From assembly GCA_902780915.1 (NCBI GenBank), contig CACZHK010000031.1, forward strand, positions 1-41,702: DNA of 41,702 nt, in the 5' to 3' direction. A model generated the notes under the pieces. That model saw nothing but the letters and a program-made list of their open reading frames with translations. It was not told the origin of the DNA and made no database searches. Each line of letters starts with the position of its first letter. Within the stretch, counting starts at the first letter, position 1. This DNA is from Pseudoselenomonas ruminantium (GTDB lineage: Bacteria > Bacillota > Negativicutes > Selenomonadales > Selenomonadaceae). The position numbers were made by a program, and so were the translations under genes. Shown here one piece after another: positions 28,873 through 37,368 of this stretch.

Positions 28873-29670
28873 TTACTTCTTGGCGCCGCCGAACCACTTG
28901 TCGTAAATCTTCTGATACTCGCCGTTGTCCTTAAGCTTCTTGAGGGCAGCGTTGATTTCCTTCTGGAGGTCAGCGTTGTCCTTGCTCATGGCAATGCCGT
29001 AATTCTCAGCGGTGAGCTTTTCAGTCAGCTCCTTCACGCCGGTAGCGCCACTCTTGGTGATGTAGTACTCATTCACCGGCTTGTCGTTGACCACTGCATC
29101 TACGCCGCCAGCCTTCAGCTCCATGAAGCAGTCAGCCGGAGTGTTCAGTTCCTTGATCTCCACGCCGTCCAGCTTCTTGACTTCCTCAGCGCTGGTGGTG
29201 CCGATCTGCACAGCTACCTTCTTGCCTTTGAGATCCTGGAAGCTCTTGATGCTCTCCTCGCTGTCCTTGACGATCATGGTGAGGCCGGCTTCATAGTAGG
29301 GGTCAGAGAAGTTCACATTCTTCTGGCGTTCCTCATTGATAGTCATGCCGGAAATGATGGCATCTATGTTCTTGGCCTGGAGAGCAGGAATCAGGCCGTC
29401 AAAGCCCATGTCCTGAATCTCAATCTCGCGGCCCATCTCCTTGGCCACGGCACGGATAAGGTCCATATCGAAGCCCTGGAAATCCTTCTTGGTCTCATCC
29501 TGGAACTCGAAGGGTGCAAAATCTGCCGAGCAGCCAACCCGCAGCACCTTGGCCCCGGAAGCCGCACCGCTGCCGGAAGTTGCCTGCTGGCCACCGCCGC
29601 AACCGGTGAAAGCTGCTACGCTCAGCGCGCAGGCAGCAGCTACTGCCAATAATTTCTTGAATTTGAACAT
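28873..29670 (-). CDS. Polar amino-acid ABC transporter, substrate-binding lipoprotein
   Basis: 265 residues. An N-terminal lipoprotein signal with the lipobox FTGC (Cys24), a Gly/Ser/Ala linker, then a type II periplasmic-binding fold (SBP_bac_3) with VGCSADFAPFEFQDE, GFDMDLIRAVAKEMG and MTINEERQKNVNFSDPYYEAG. It captures a polar amino acid for the permease; glutamine, cystine or histidine cannot be told apart. It has its own promoter (TTGCAT-17-TATATT) and Shine-Dalgarno AAGGGGG. Confidence 0.94.
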   Translation of the reverse strand: MFKFKKLLAVAAACALSVAAFTGCGGGQQATSGSGAASGAKVLRVGCSADFAPFEFQDETKKDFQGFDMDLIRAVAKEMGREIEIQDMGFDGLIPALQAKNIDAIISGMTINEERQKNVNFSDPYYEAGLTMIVKDSEESIKSFQDLKGKKVAVQIGTTSAEEVKKLDGVEIKELNTPADCFMELKAGGVDAVVNDKPVNEYYITKSGATGVKELTEKLTAENYGIAMSKDNADLQKEINAALKKLKDNGEYQKIYDKWFGGAKK

Positions 29671-29695
29671 AATTAGTCCCCCTTGACAATAAGAG

Positions 29696-29719
29696 AAGCC
29701 CGGACACGCTGCCGGGCTT
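29696..29719. repeat. Leader hairpin before the binding-protein gene
   Basis: A perfect 8-bp inverted repeat AAGCCCGG/CCGGGCTT with an 8-nt loop, between the promoter and start of the binding-protein gene. No T-run follows on the minus strand, so its role is unclear. Confidence 0.55.
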
Positions 29720-29742
29720 CACCTTCACGCAACACTATATAT

Positions 29743-29771
29743 AATATATAACAATGTTACACTCTATGCAA
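29743..29771 (-). promoter_or_regulatory. Promoter of the substrate-binding protein gene
   Basis: Minus-strand TTGCAT (29766-29771), 17-nt spacer, TATATT (29743-29748), just after the zinc-ribbon gene. Confidence 0.6.
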
Positions 29772-29779
29772 ATATGCCT

Positions 29780-30021
29780 TTACGCCTCAGCGCGATGCTT
29801 GTTGAAGCAGTCACGGCAATAAACCGGACGGTCATTCTTCGGCTCGAAGGGCACCTCGGTCTCCTTGCCGCAGTCTGCGCACGGCGCTTGTCGCGGCAGT
29901 CGCGGCAGCGTGCCGGCTCGTTCTCGAAACCCTTCTCGGCGTAGAATTCCTGCTCACCGGCGGTGAAAGTGAACTCCTTGCCACACTCTTTGCATACTAA
30001 AGTCTTGTCTTCGAAAGCCAT
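29780..30021 (-). pseudogene. Zinc-ribbon protein gene with internal deletion and frameshift
   Basis: The frame starts MAFEDKTLVCKECGKEFTFT with GEQEFYAEKGFENEPARCRDCRDKRR, a familiar small zinc-ribbon protein with paired CxxC motifs. After about residue 47 it runs out of frame. The other half of the second ribbon (ADCGKETEVPFEP, then RPVYCRDCFNKHRAEA and stop at 29780) lies in another frame from about 29880. The linker normally found between CRDCR and the last ribbon appears to be deleted with a net frameshift near 29876-29892. As sequenced, the product is an 85-residue protein with an aberrant basic tail. Function of the family is unknown. Confidence 0.78.
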
Positions 30022-30097
30022 ACGATAATCCCCTTACTGAAAAATATAGTTAACCTGCGTCCCATATCTGTTAACGATTCTCGAACGCCATAGTGAC

Positions 30098-30126
30098 AGT
30101 ATACTACACTTCAGCAGAAAATGCAA
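30098..30126 (-). promoter_or_regulatory. Promoter of the zinc-ribbon gene
   Basis: Minus-strand TTGCAT (30121-30126), 17-nt spacer, TATACT (30098-30103). Confidence 0.6.
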
Positions 30127-30196
30127 ATTATTTGCGAGTTGTATGAATATTATCAGCATTTTGGGGCTCAGTTATACTTCTTTTGCATAGTTTTCA

Positions 30197-30226
30197 TCGA
30201 CAAAAACAACTGCCCGGCGTTATAAT
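30197..30226 (+). promoter_or_regulatory. Promoter of the glycosyltransferase gene
   Basis: Plus-strand TCGACA (30197-30202), 18-nt spacer, TATAAT (30221-30226), about 55 bp upstream of the start codon. Confidence 0.6.
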
Positions 30227-30282
30227 AAAACCAACTGCAGCACACATCTGAAAAGAAGGGAGAAACCTAAAAAGGTACCATT

Positions 30283-31299
30283 ATGAAAAACTTTCTCATT
30301 GTAAAGCTGAGCGCCATCGGCGATGTGATCCACGCCCTGCCTGTGGCCTACGCCCTCAAGGAAACATACCCTGACTCTCATATCACCTGGGTGGTTGAGC
30401 CCCCCGCCTACGATCTGGTGAAGATGTGCCCTTACATTGATGAGATAATCCTCTTTGAAAAAAAGAAATTCAAATCCTTCCGCGGCTTCCTGCGGGAGTA
30501 CGGCCCCCTGAAGCGGAAAATCCAGGCACGCAGCTACGATGCAGTGCTTGATCTGCAGGGCCTATTCAAATCCGCCGCCATCGCCCGCCTGGGCAAGGCT
30601 CCCGTGAAGCTGGGCATGTGCAATATGCGTGAGCTCAGCGACCGCATCTCCCGCCCCGTCATCGGCCCCCATGCCAGCGGCCATATCGTGGAGCGCTATC
30701 TGGATGTGGCCCGCGCCCTGGGCTGCCGGGTAGAAGAAGTGCGCCTGACCCTTGAAGTGCCCCAGCGGGAGGCAGACCTTGCCCGGCGGATCTTTGCCCA
30801 GGCAGGCGCCAGCATGGACAATGCCTATGCCGTATTTGCCATCGGCGCCAACTGGCCCAACAAGCGCTGGCCCGCCAAATACTTCGCCCAACTTTCGGAC
30901 CGGCTCTACGACAAGCAGGTCATCCCCGTCCTGGTGGGCGGTGGACCGGTAGATGAACAGCGAGCCGCCGAAATCTGCAGCTATACAGAAGTCCCGCCCG
31001 TGAATCTGGTGGGAAGGACAAACTTCAAGCAGCTCACCTGCATCCTCCAGCAGGCCAAACTCTGCCTGGGAGGCGACACCGGCCCCGTACACCTGGCCTC
31101 CGGCCTTGGCACCCACACCATCATGACCATGGGCCCCACCGATGCCAACCGCAACGGCCCCTACGGCCAGCTGGAAAACGCCCTCGAAGCAGACCGCCCC
31201 TGCCGCTACTGCTGGCAGAGAGCCTGCCCCAAGAGCCTGGACTGCCTGGAGGCCATATCTCCAGATCAGGTGATGGAAAAAATCGAGAAATTATTTTGA
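30283..31299 (+). CDS. Glycosyltransferase family 9 (heptosyltransferase-like)
   Basis: 338 residues, GT-B fold. N-terminal IVKLSAIGDVIHALP and the C-terminal nucleotide-sugar motif GGDTGPVHLA are diagnostic for the ADP-heptose:LPS heptosyltransferase family. A cysteine-rich tail (CRYCWQRACPKSLDCLEAI) is common in this family. It probably adds heptose or a related sugar to the lipopolysaccharide inner core, which fits a diderm Firmicute. Which heptosyltransferase it corresponds to cannot be said. The ATG at 30283 has a good AAGGGAG further upstream and only a weak site nearby. Ends at a strong terminator. Confidence 0.9.
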   Translation: MKNFLIVKLSAIGDVIHALPVAYALKETYPDSHITWVVEPPAYDLVKMCPYIDEIILFEKKKFKSFRGFLREYGPLKRKIQARSYDAVLDLQGLFKSAAIARLGKAPVKLGMCNMRELSDRISRPVIGPHASGHIVERYLDVARALGCRVEEVRLTLEVPQREADLARRIFAQAGASMDNAYAVFAIGANWPNKRWPAKYFAQLSDRLYDKQVIPVLVGGGPVDEQRAAEICSYTEVPPVNLVGRTNFKQLTCILQQAKLCLGGDTGPVHLASGLGTHTIMTMGPTDANRNGPYGQLENALEADRPCRYCWQRACPKSLDCLEAISPDQVMEKIEKLF

Positions 31300-31302
31300 C
31301 AC

Positions 31303-31343
31303 GCTAAAAGAGAGAGCCGCCGTCAAGAAGGCTCTCTCTTTGC
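31303..31343. terminator. Bidirectional terminator between GT9 and glf
   Basis: 12-bp stem AAAGAGAGAGCC/GGCTCTCTCTTT (31307-31318 with 31330-31341), between convergent genes. Confidence 0.88.
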
Positions 31344-31368
31344 TTATCTTGCAGTCATGCCTGGGAAA

Positions 31369-32463
31369 CTATGCTTTAGCCACCCGTTCCAAGGCGCTCT
31401 TGATCACGTCGTCCATATCGTAATACTTGTACTCAGCCAGCCGCCCGCCAAAGATGACCTTGCTTTCCTTGGCAGCAAGCTCTGCGTACTGACGGTAAAG
31501 GGCCTGGTTCCTGTCATTATTCACTGGATAATAAGCCTCCTCGCCAGGCTGCCAGTCAGCAGGGTATTCACGGGTAACATAAGTCACAGGCTGAGTGCCG
31601 AACTCGAAGTGCTTGTGCTCGATGATGCGGGTGTAAGGCACCTCCCTGGCGGTGTAGTTCATCACCGCTACCCCCTGGTGATTTTCCTCTGCCAGTCGCT
31701 CGGTCTCAAACCTCAGGCCACGGTACTCCAGGCGACCCAGCTTATAAGCGAAGTATTCGTCAATAGGGCCGGTATAGACGATTTTCCTGCCCATTTTATC
31801 GTAGGTCTCCCTATCCTTCAGATAGTCGGTATCCAGCCGCACCTCAATGCCTTCCAAGAGCGCATCTATAAGCTTGTTGTATCCCCCCACGGGAATGCCC
31901 TGATAGCGGTCATTGAAATAGTTGTTGTCAAAGGTCAGCCGCACAGGCAGCCGCTTGATGATGAAGGCTGGCAGTTCAGTGCAGGCACGCCCCCACTGCT
32001 TTTCCGTATACCCCTTGATGAGCTTTTCATAGACCGTACGGCCAATCAGGGAAATGGCCTGCTCCTCAAGATTCTGCGGCTCCTCTATGCCCGCCTCACG
32101 CCTTTCGGCCTCAAGCTTGGCTTTCACCTCAGCCGGGGTATGCACCTCTGGCCAAAGCTTGGTGAAGGTATTCATATTGAAGGGCAGATTATAGAGTTCC
32201 CCGCGGAAATTAGCCACAGGTGAATTCACATAGTTGTTGAATTCCACAAAACTGTTGACATACTCCCATACATCCTTGTAGGAAGTATGGAAAATATGTG
32301 CCCCGTAGCGATGAATATTGATGCCGTCCTTCTCCTCGCAGTAAACATTCCCTCCCGCATGGCTCCTGCGCTCCAGCACCAGACAGGACTTGCCCTGCTT
32401 TTTCATCTCATGGGCAAAGACAGAGCCAAAAAGACCGCTGCCGACAATAATATAATCGTACAT
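31369..32463 (-). CDS. glf: UDP-galactopyranose mutase
   Basis: 364 residues. Converts UDP-galactopyranose to UDP-galactofuranose with a reduced FAD. The N-terminal FAD-binding GSGLFGSVFAHEM and HIFHTSYKDVWEYV, the central GYTEKQWG and the C-terminal YYPVNNDRN segment are typical. It implies a galactofuranose-containing surface polysaccharide. The ATG at 32463 has GGAGG 9 nt upstream. A degraded duplicate of its first codons and ribosome site occurs at 35892-35953. Confidence 0.96.
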   Translation of the reverse strand: MYDYIIVGSGLFGSVFAHEMKKQGKSCLVLERRSHAGGNVYCEEKDGINIHRYGAHIFHTSYKDVWEYVNSFVEFNNYVNSPVANFRGELYNLPFNMNTFTKLWPEVHTPAEVKAKLEAERREAGIEEPQNLEEQAISLIGRTVYEKLIKGYTEKQWGRACTELPAFIIKRLPVRLTFDNNYFNDRYQGIPVGGYNKLIDALLEGIEVRLDTDYLKDRETYDKMGRKIVYTGPIDEYFAYKLGRLEYRGLRFETERLAEENHQGVAVMNYTAREVPYTRIIEHKHFEFGTQPVTYVTREYPADWQPGEEAYYPVNNDRNQALYRQYAELAAKESKVIFGGRLAEYKYYDMDDVIKSALERVAKA

Positions 32464-32542
32464 GGCATCAAAACCTCCATTAGGCTTTGTAATCTTTCAT
32501 ATTTCATCATTTTTTTTATTTGCATATGAAAATACATGTCAC

Positions 32543-34567
32543 TTACGAAGATGCCTTATCCAGGAGCTCCGGGTGCCTGACCAGCCAACCAGTCAGTTCC
32601 ACCAATGCATCCCGCTCATTACGGAATTTATCAACTTCTTGTTTCAATTCTAATGATTGCACATCTGGTCGCAATTGCTGCGCCGTGTTGCACCTGTAGT
32701 CACCCAACATCTCCTCAGTCATCCAGCAGTACGGTGTCACTATATGATCTATCTTCTCAGTAAGCGGCGCAGCCAGTGAATAATACTCAACCCCCTCAGG
32801 AGCAACCAATTCCATCAGCGTAGGCATGATATTCATGTGGCAACCAATAGTATTATTGGCCAACATCTCCCATTTCAACTCCGGATGGCTGATAGCAAAA
32901 GATGTAAGCAAACCTTCTCTCAGATTAGCATCCCTCTTCGGCCAGGTTCCATAGGGAAGAATTCCCGCCGAATGGTCTCCGGTGACTATAAACAGACTAT
33001 CAGGAAAAACTGCTTTCATTTCTTTTATAAAATTCATCAAGGCCTGATCTGCATACCAAGCTGTTCCCCACTGACGATACAGAAGACCTCTGTCACGTCT
33101 AATTTTCTCAGGTATTTCCGGCATCAAACGATCTATGTCAAACCCCAGTTCTGCTACCGGCAAACGAAATGGGCCATGAAACGACGTGGTATAGAGCACA
33201 TGCAGCTGCTTCTGCCCCTTGTCCCTTTCACATATTATTTTTGCTGCCTTTTCCAAGAAAAGATGATCAAACACCCCTAACCAGGTACGCCTTGCTTTAC
33301 TGCCACAAATATCTAAACCACTTTCCATCCTTTCAAACCCCAGTGGTGGCAAAAAATGTTCCAAACTTCCGTGTCCTAATCCACCTCCATACCAAAAATC
33401 TGATTCATACCCCAACCGCTTGAACTGCTGTGGCCAGGCCAAAGGTATGCTACCCTCCCAAAAAGGGATTCTCTCATTAATTTCTAAATCACCATCATAT
33501 ACCCCCAACAACAAACTCACCAAAGATGGGCGGGAACGCATCCCCCCAGGCAGGAAATTATCAAAGGCTAATGTCCCTGGCTCCGCTCTGAAAGCCTCGC
33601 TTCCCTCCATCAGATGCAGCGGCTTCGCTATGGGATCGAAAGCAGCCTGCATGTGACTCTCACCTAAAAGCAGAAAAATATGCTTGGGAGGATTTTTCAA
33701 TCTTTTTCCTGCTGTCTTGCGCTTAAAAAATTTCCACGGTGCCTCGCCTTTCCCCAACCTTTTCCCCAACAAAGGCTGCATTATCTCAGCCCCTTTTGCG
33801 TCATCATGGGACAACACATCAATCAACGGGGTCTTGATAGCCAACTCCAAAGCAATCAAATCATCCATGGCTGCCTTAGAAAAAAACTTATCCTTTTTCA
33901 GCACCTCCGGCTCTTCATCCCACTCAGGTTTTTTCCTATGAGAAATATGTCCTCCATAGCGTAGCCAATAGAAAAGAACTACACAGCCAATAAACACAAA
34001 TGCATTAACTGCATACTGCAAGAACACATTATCAAAAGAAACATATGGCAACGGCGGCAACAACATAAGTTCCTTAGACAAACTCAAAATCATTAGGACA
34101 TAAGGAATATAGCTCAATAAGATAAATATACCATTATGTTGATGCAAAAAAATATCTATAAGGTTTTTCTTGTCAGCATTGCGACCCAAGCGCAAAGTCT
34201 GGTTAAACGTATCATGAAAATGGTGATAAAATATACATTTGCCTACAAAAGCCGTATAAACCACAACCAAATACGCAGCAATCCCCCCTACCCGCAAATC
34301 ATCTCCTATCTCATAATAAGCAGGGATAAATACGCCTGGCAAGCTCACCAGCACCATAGACACCAAAAACACATACGCATTCCAGTCAAGTCCCCACCAA
34401 AAACCATAGCGAAAACAGTACATCCATTTCTTCCAGCTTTTTGCTGAAGGGACTTTCTCAAGACCATAACCCCAAATAAAAAGCAGACGAAAAATGGCAC
34501 AGAAGACAGGAGCCAGCAAAAAAATCTTCAAATCCTGTTGCACACCATACCAAAAATTAATAAACAT
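32543..34567 (-). CDS. LTA-synthase-like sulfatase-fold membrane enzyme
   Basis: 674 residues. About five N-terminal membrane helices (to about residue 203), then an alkaline-phosphatase-superfamily domain: metal-binding LLGESH (300-305), candidate nucleophile Ser in GMRSRPS (342-348) in place of the Thr of classical LtaS, TSFHGPF (461-467) and VTGDHSAG (528-535). Relatives transfer phosphoglycerol or phosphoethanolamine to glycans or lipids. The target here is unknown, but the neighbouring glf suggests decoration of the same polysaccharide. AT-richer than the core genes. The ATG at 34567 follows GGGGGGAG. Confidence 0.83.
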   Translation of the reverse strand: MFINFWYGVQQDLKIFLLAPVFCAIFRLLFIWGYGLEKVPSAKSWKKWMYCFRYGFWWGLDWNAYVFLVSMVLVSLPGVFIPAYYEIGDDLRVGGIAAYLVVVYTAFVGKCIFYHHFHDTFNQTLRLGRNADKKNLIDIFLHQHNGIFILLSYIPYVLMILSLSKELMLLPPLPYVSFDNVFLQYAVNAFVFIGCVVLFYWLRYGGHISHRKKPEWDEEPEVLKKDKFFSKAAMDDLIALELAIKTPLIDVLSHDDAKGAEIMQPLLGKRLGKGEAPWKFFKRKTAGKRLKNPPKHIFLLLGESHMQAAFDPIAKPLHLMEGSEAFRAEPGTLAFDNFLPGGMRSRPSLVSLLLGVYDGDLEINERIPFWEGSIPLAWPQQFKRLGYESDFWYGGGLGHGSLEHFLPPLGFERMESGLDICGSKARRTWLGVFDHLFLEKAAKIICERDKGQKQLHVLYTTSFHGPFRLPVAELGFDIDRLMPEIPEKIRRDRGLLYRQWGTAWYADQALMNFIKEMKAVFPDSLFIVTGDHSAGILPYGTWPKRDANLREGLLTSFAISHPELKWEMLANNTIGCHMNIMPTLMELVAPEGVEYYSLAAPLTEKIDHIVTPYCWMTEEMLGDYRCNTAQQLRPDVQSLELKQEVDKFRNERDALVELTGWLVRHPELLDKASS

Positions 34568-34618
34568 CAGCTCCCCCCTCCGATATACTAATAAACGATG
34601 CCATTAATACCTCTCCTT

Positions 34619-35707
34619 TCATCTTCCACTGTCCGTGAATTTTTTGCAGTTACTTTGCAATGCGTCGCGTATAAAGAAAGCTGTCATAATCATAAAGGAG
34701 ACATAAAGCAGGCTCAAATCTCTTATTTCATTTGGCAGGACAAACATGAAGTAAAGAATTCCATTTATTACTAGCGCAATCTTTGCATGATCCTTCCATG
34801 CATCCGTCAAATGATGCCAGGATTTTTTTACTATCCAGTACACACAGATCATGTGCGGAAGAAACATTCCCTGCCCAAGTGGCAAACCATAGATAGTCGT
34901 GGTATTGAAATATCCACTAATGTGGAAGATGCTATACATATGATCCTTGATGCGCCAGTCAGCCATATCGCCAGGATTGCCAACGTAAAGCGAACGTATA
35001 TACAGATAAGTAATCCCTGCCAGGAAAATTGCACCCAATGTAACAGCAGCTGCTTTAGGGGCAGAAAAATACATCCGTGCCAAAGGGTATAAGGCAATCA
35101 AAAAGAACAAAAACGATTCCTTGTTAGACTCAGCCACTGGAGCCAAAATCAACACTCCCACCCAGTTTCCATGCAGAGCCATACGCGCTGCTAGAAACAT
35201 AAACAAAATTTCAAAAATATCATAATAGTAACCTCCCAAAACTTCAAAAAACGGAAATATCAATGCAAAAAACATAGCTCCCAAAGTGCCTGTCACCTTA
35301 TCTTCGGTTATCTCAGAAAGCAATGAACGAAGTATCCAGATGGAAGCAAAAAAAGCTATAAAGCAAAAGAGATACATCATGTTATATTCGATGATGTAAT
35401 TCTTTGGTATGGATGACTGCCCAAATAGTTTTTCAATGGAACTGCTCTTAATAAGCTTTGCCTCAATCTTTTCATGTATCTGCTCTGGCAATGCAGCAGT
35501 AAGGTGCTTGACCGTCTGCGGCAACAACTGCCTATGTACAAAAGGACGTGAAGCTGTTTCCTCAACCATAGCTGTAAACCCCATAGAAGCCGCTCCGTCA
35601 CGAAAAGCCCAATTTGTAAAAAAACCTGAATATCCCGCAGCCGAAACTGCCAATATCAAAAAAAACACCATAAATTTACGAATAAACAAGTCTATTTTCT
35701 GTTCCAA
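34619..35707 (-). CDS. Unknown multi-pass membrane protein
   Basis: 362 residues with about nine to ten membrane helices. I do not recognise the family. The first extracytoplasmic loop has RPFVHRQLLPQTVKHL, a feature seen in some GT-C-like or polysaccharide-cluster membrane proteins, so a sugar-lipid role is possible. The start is TTG at 35707 with AAGGAG 6-7 nt upstream; no ATG is better placed. A repeat-borne TTGAGT box (R1) lies just upstream and may supply its promoter. AT-rich, probably acquired with its neighbours. Confidence 0.72.
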   Translation of the reverse strand: MEQKIDLFIRKFMVFFLILAVSAAGYSGFFTNWAFRDGAASMGFTAMVEETASRPFVHRQLLPQTVKHLTAALPEQIHEKIEAKLIKSSSIEKLFGQSSIPKNYIIEYNMMYLFCFIAFFASIWILRSLLSEITEDKVTGTLGAMFFALIFPFFEVLGGYYYDIFEILFMFLAARMALHGNWVGVLILAPVAESNKESFLFFLIALYPLARMYFSAPKAAAVTLGAIFLAGITYLYIRSLYVGNPGDMADWRIKDHMYSIFHISGYFNTTTIYGLPLGQGMFLPHMICVYWIVKKSWHHLTDAWKDHAKIALVINGILYFMFVLPNEIRDLSLLYVSFMIMTAFFIRDALQSNCKKFTDSGR

Positions 35708-35733
35708 AACGCTCTCTCCTTATATCTAAATAA

Positions 35734-35806
35734 AAATTAGGAAACTCAAAGCTGTCCATTTGTCTGCCTTGAGCCATGGCACGTTATTCAATTTGCCCCA
35801 CAATTT
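35734..35806 (-). repeat. Repeat R1 with outward -35 box
   Basis: Roughly 80% identical to R3 (39188-39261) over about 73 bp, and related to R2 (38757-38804) over about 48 bp. On the minus strand it contains TTGAGT (35744-35749) reading toward the unknown membrane protein, with TATAAG downstream at a longish 19-nt spacing. The far side continues into the tail of a lost minus-strand frame (about 35791-35880). Confidence 0.7.
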
Positions 35807-35880
35807 GTTGCAAAAGCTGTCGCAAATGAGTATCGCTCAAATCTTTGTAGTAATCGCAGCCGCAGTATCATGTCTGGCGA
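35791..35880 (-). pseudogene. C-terminal tail of an unidentified lost gene
   Basis: On the minus strand, a frame reading CGCDYYKDLSDTHLRQLLQQ and ending IVGQIE before a stop looks like the last 26 or so residues of a real protein, with no upstream gene. Together with the neighbouring glf fragment it marks a rearranged junction. Confidence 0.4.
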
Positions 35881-35891
35881 TGCATATTAAA

Positions 35892-35953
35892 TAAGACCGC
35901 TGCCGACAATCAAGTAAACGTACGTAACATCAAAACCTCCATCAGGCTTTCTC
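35892..35953 (-). pseudogene. Degraded copy of the glf 5' end
   Basis: About 60 bp closely match 32432-32492: the same AAGACCGCTGCCGACAAT antisense of the first glf codons and the AAAACCTCCAT(C/T)AGGCTTT ribosome-site region, with the start codon changed. The rest of the gene is absent. Confidence 0.7.
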
Positions 35954-35959
35954 TTCTAC

Positions 35960-36364
35960 TCACAAACTTTCTATAGTGTCTCCGTACACATCATCTATGT
36001 ATCTTTTTGTCTTTTCGAATTCCGGAATATATCTTTCTACAACCAAAGCAGCCAATTTTCTCGCTTTTTCACCATCATAAATATGTGTAAGATCATTTCT
36101 CTGCCCCAGCATCTCCAGCCAAGCATCTTCATCGAAGAAGTCATACATTTTATAAGCTTCCTTGATAATGGCTCTCGGTGAGCCTGAAGCAGATACAGAA
36201 CTGCCTTCATACTTCAGCAATTCTTTAATAAGTTTCCATCCCAACTCAAACTGCACAAAAAATTTGTCTATGATGCCGCTGATGATAAACTCATTATTCA
36301 TGTCCTGCGCTGAAGCTTGTGATAAAACAGCCAGATTGCTACAGAAATTATCATATTTTTTCAT
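35960..36364 (-). CDS. HEPN-domain toxin (HI0074/HepT-like)
   Basis: 134 residues, all-helical HEPN protein of the 'nucleotidyltransferase substrate-binding' group. The RNase-type motif RNDLTH (Arg89 to His94, R-x4-H) is intact, as in HepT-type toxins that cleave RNA when not modified. The ATG at 36364 overlaps the end of the upstream nucleotidyltransferase gene by 14 nt, so the pair is coupled. The longer frame to 36439 is antitoxin sequence in another frame. Known pairs (type VII systems) work by AMP transfer from MntA onto HepT; the same is inferred here. Confidence 0.85.
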   Translation of the reverse strand: MKKYDNFCSNLAVLSQASAQDMNNEFIISGIIDKFFVQFELGWKLIKELLKYEGSSVSASGSPRAIIKEAYKMYDFFDEDAWLEMLGQRNDLTHIYDGEKARKLAALVVERYIPEFEKTKRYIDDVYGDTIESL

Positions 36365-36593
36365 AAATAACGACTCCGTCTCTTCGTATCTCTCCTGCCA
36401 GTTCCCCTGATATGCTTTCATCCATATTGACGATATCAAAAGTCAGCAGCGTCCATACCTTTTCCTCAACGTCAAGCTTGAAATTCACAAAATCACTGCA
36501 ACCATACACAGCAATATCCACATCACTCTTATCACCGTTGTCCCCCCTGGCACGAGAACCGAACAATACAATTTTTGAGATGCCGTATATCAA
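36351..36593 (-). CDS. MNT-type nucleotidyltransferase antitoxin (copy A)
   Basis: 80 residues, minimal nucleotidyltransferase. The catalytic signature LFGSRARGD...SDVDIAVYG gives GS (12-13) and Asp24/Asp26. It precedes and overlaps the HEPN gene, forming an antitoxin-toxin operon. Bases 36355-36595 are repeated at 38804-39044 with four mismatches. The upstream side is close to a miniature IS relic (36631-36719). Confidence 0.85.
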   Translation of the reverse strand: MIYGISKIVLFGSRARGDNGDKSDVDIAVYGCSDFVNFKLDVEEKVWTLLTFDIVNMDESISGELAGEIRRDGVVIYEKI

Positions 36594-36595
36594 TC
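36355..36595. repeat. 241-bp direct repeat, copy A
   Basis: Same orientation and about 98% identity with 38804-39044 (four differences seen). It covers the MNT gene almost exactly, from the first bases of the HEPN gene to the third MNT codon region. Together the two copies bracket the PtuAB cassette. Confidence 0.9.
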
Positions 36596-36630
36596 TAATT
36601 TTCTGTTTTCATGAGTTGCTATAAAAATCT

Positions 36631-36719
36631 CAGCACTTTACAAAATCTATAGACTTTTCAATACGCTGGCTCAACCGGCCGAAGAGTTTTAGCATCCTGC
36701 CTAAACGTTGCAAAGTGCT
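36631..36719 (+). mobile_element. Miniature IS relic with inverted ends
   Basis: Ends AGCACTTTACAA (36632-36643) and TTGCAAAGTGCT (36708-36719) are inverted repeats with one mismatch. The inner 60 bp on the right match the 3' end of the transposase relic at 39552-39614. AATCT flanks both sides (36626-36630 and 36720-36724), a possible 5-bp target duplication. It is an internally deleted IS copy inserted at the very end of the ptuB-like gene. Confidence 0.72.
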
Positions 36720-36722
36720 AAT

Positions 36723-37367
36723 CTAATAAGACACTATGTCGGTTCCCGGAAATGCATATACCAACGCTTCTTTCACATCCTTCTCATTATAAAAAACAGC
36801 CATCCATGTTGAAAAAAAACCATATCCCTTTGCCAAATCTACTATACACGCAATATACTCAGTCCTGTCATCCACATGCTCATTCAAGCTTTTCAAATAT
36901 TTAATTGCTAAATTGCGAGCCTCATTACGACAAATAATCCTTCTATCCCTCATCCAAGACTTACAATCTATATCAAATCTAAAAAGATGATATGTATTTT
37001 CTGCCTTTTGACGAATTTCCTGCGACTGTGTCCGTAAATATTTCTCATCAAGTATTGGCATCATCTGCTTATATGAAAATACATGATAAGTGTCATCTTC
37101 ATCAGGCCATAAAAATTCATCTTTATTTATGGCAGTAACCCTATGTCCTTTGTGGCTATTGCAATAAAAGCACGACAACAACAAATTGCTCCATGCTAAC
37201 TCATCACCGCCTTCAGATTTGGAAACTTTATGTTCTACTGCAGGTACATTATCTAACTTCATCTCACAATAAGAGCAATATCTTCCTATACGCTCCTCCA
37301 AAAATGGCTCTGCCTCTTTGTACTTCTTGAACTTTCTAGGCGAAAAACCTTTATTCACCTGCCGCAT
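36723..37367 (-). CDS. ptuB: HNH endonuclease, Septu PtuB-like
   Basis: 214 residues. The N-terminal HNH domain has zinc-type pairs CSYC (31-34) and CFYC (66-69), and the catalytic region VEHKVSKSEGG (His46) to WSNLLLSCFYCN (Asn61). This is the family of HNH nucleases paired with PtuA ATPases in Septu and retron Ec78 anti-phage systems. It starts one base after the stop of the ATPase gene, so the two are coupled. The stop (TAG) coincides with the edge of an IS relic. In known systems PtuB cuts nucleic acid on infection; activity here is inferred. Confidence 0.85.
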   Translation of the reverse strand: MRQVNKGFSPRKFKKYKEAEPFLEERIGRYCSYCEMKLDNVPAVEHKVSKSEGGDELAWSNLLLSCFYCNSHKGHRVTAINKDEFLWPDEDDTYHVFSYKQMMPILDEKYLRTQSQEIRQKAENTYHLFRFDIDCKSWMRDRRIICRNEARNLAIKYLKSLNEHVDDRTEYIACIVDLAKGYGFFSTWMAVFYNEKDVKEALVYAFPGTDIVSY

Positions 37368-37368
37368 A

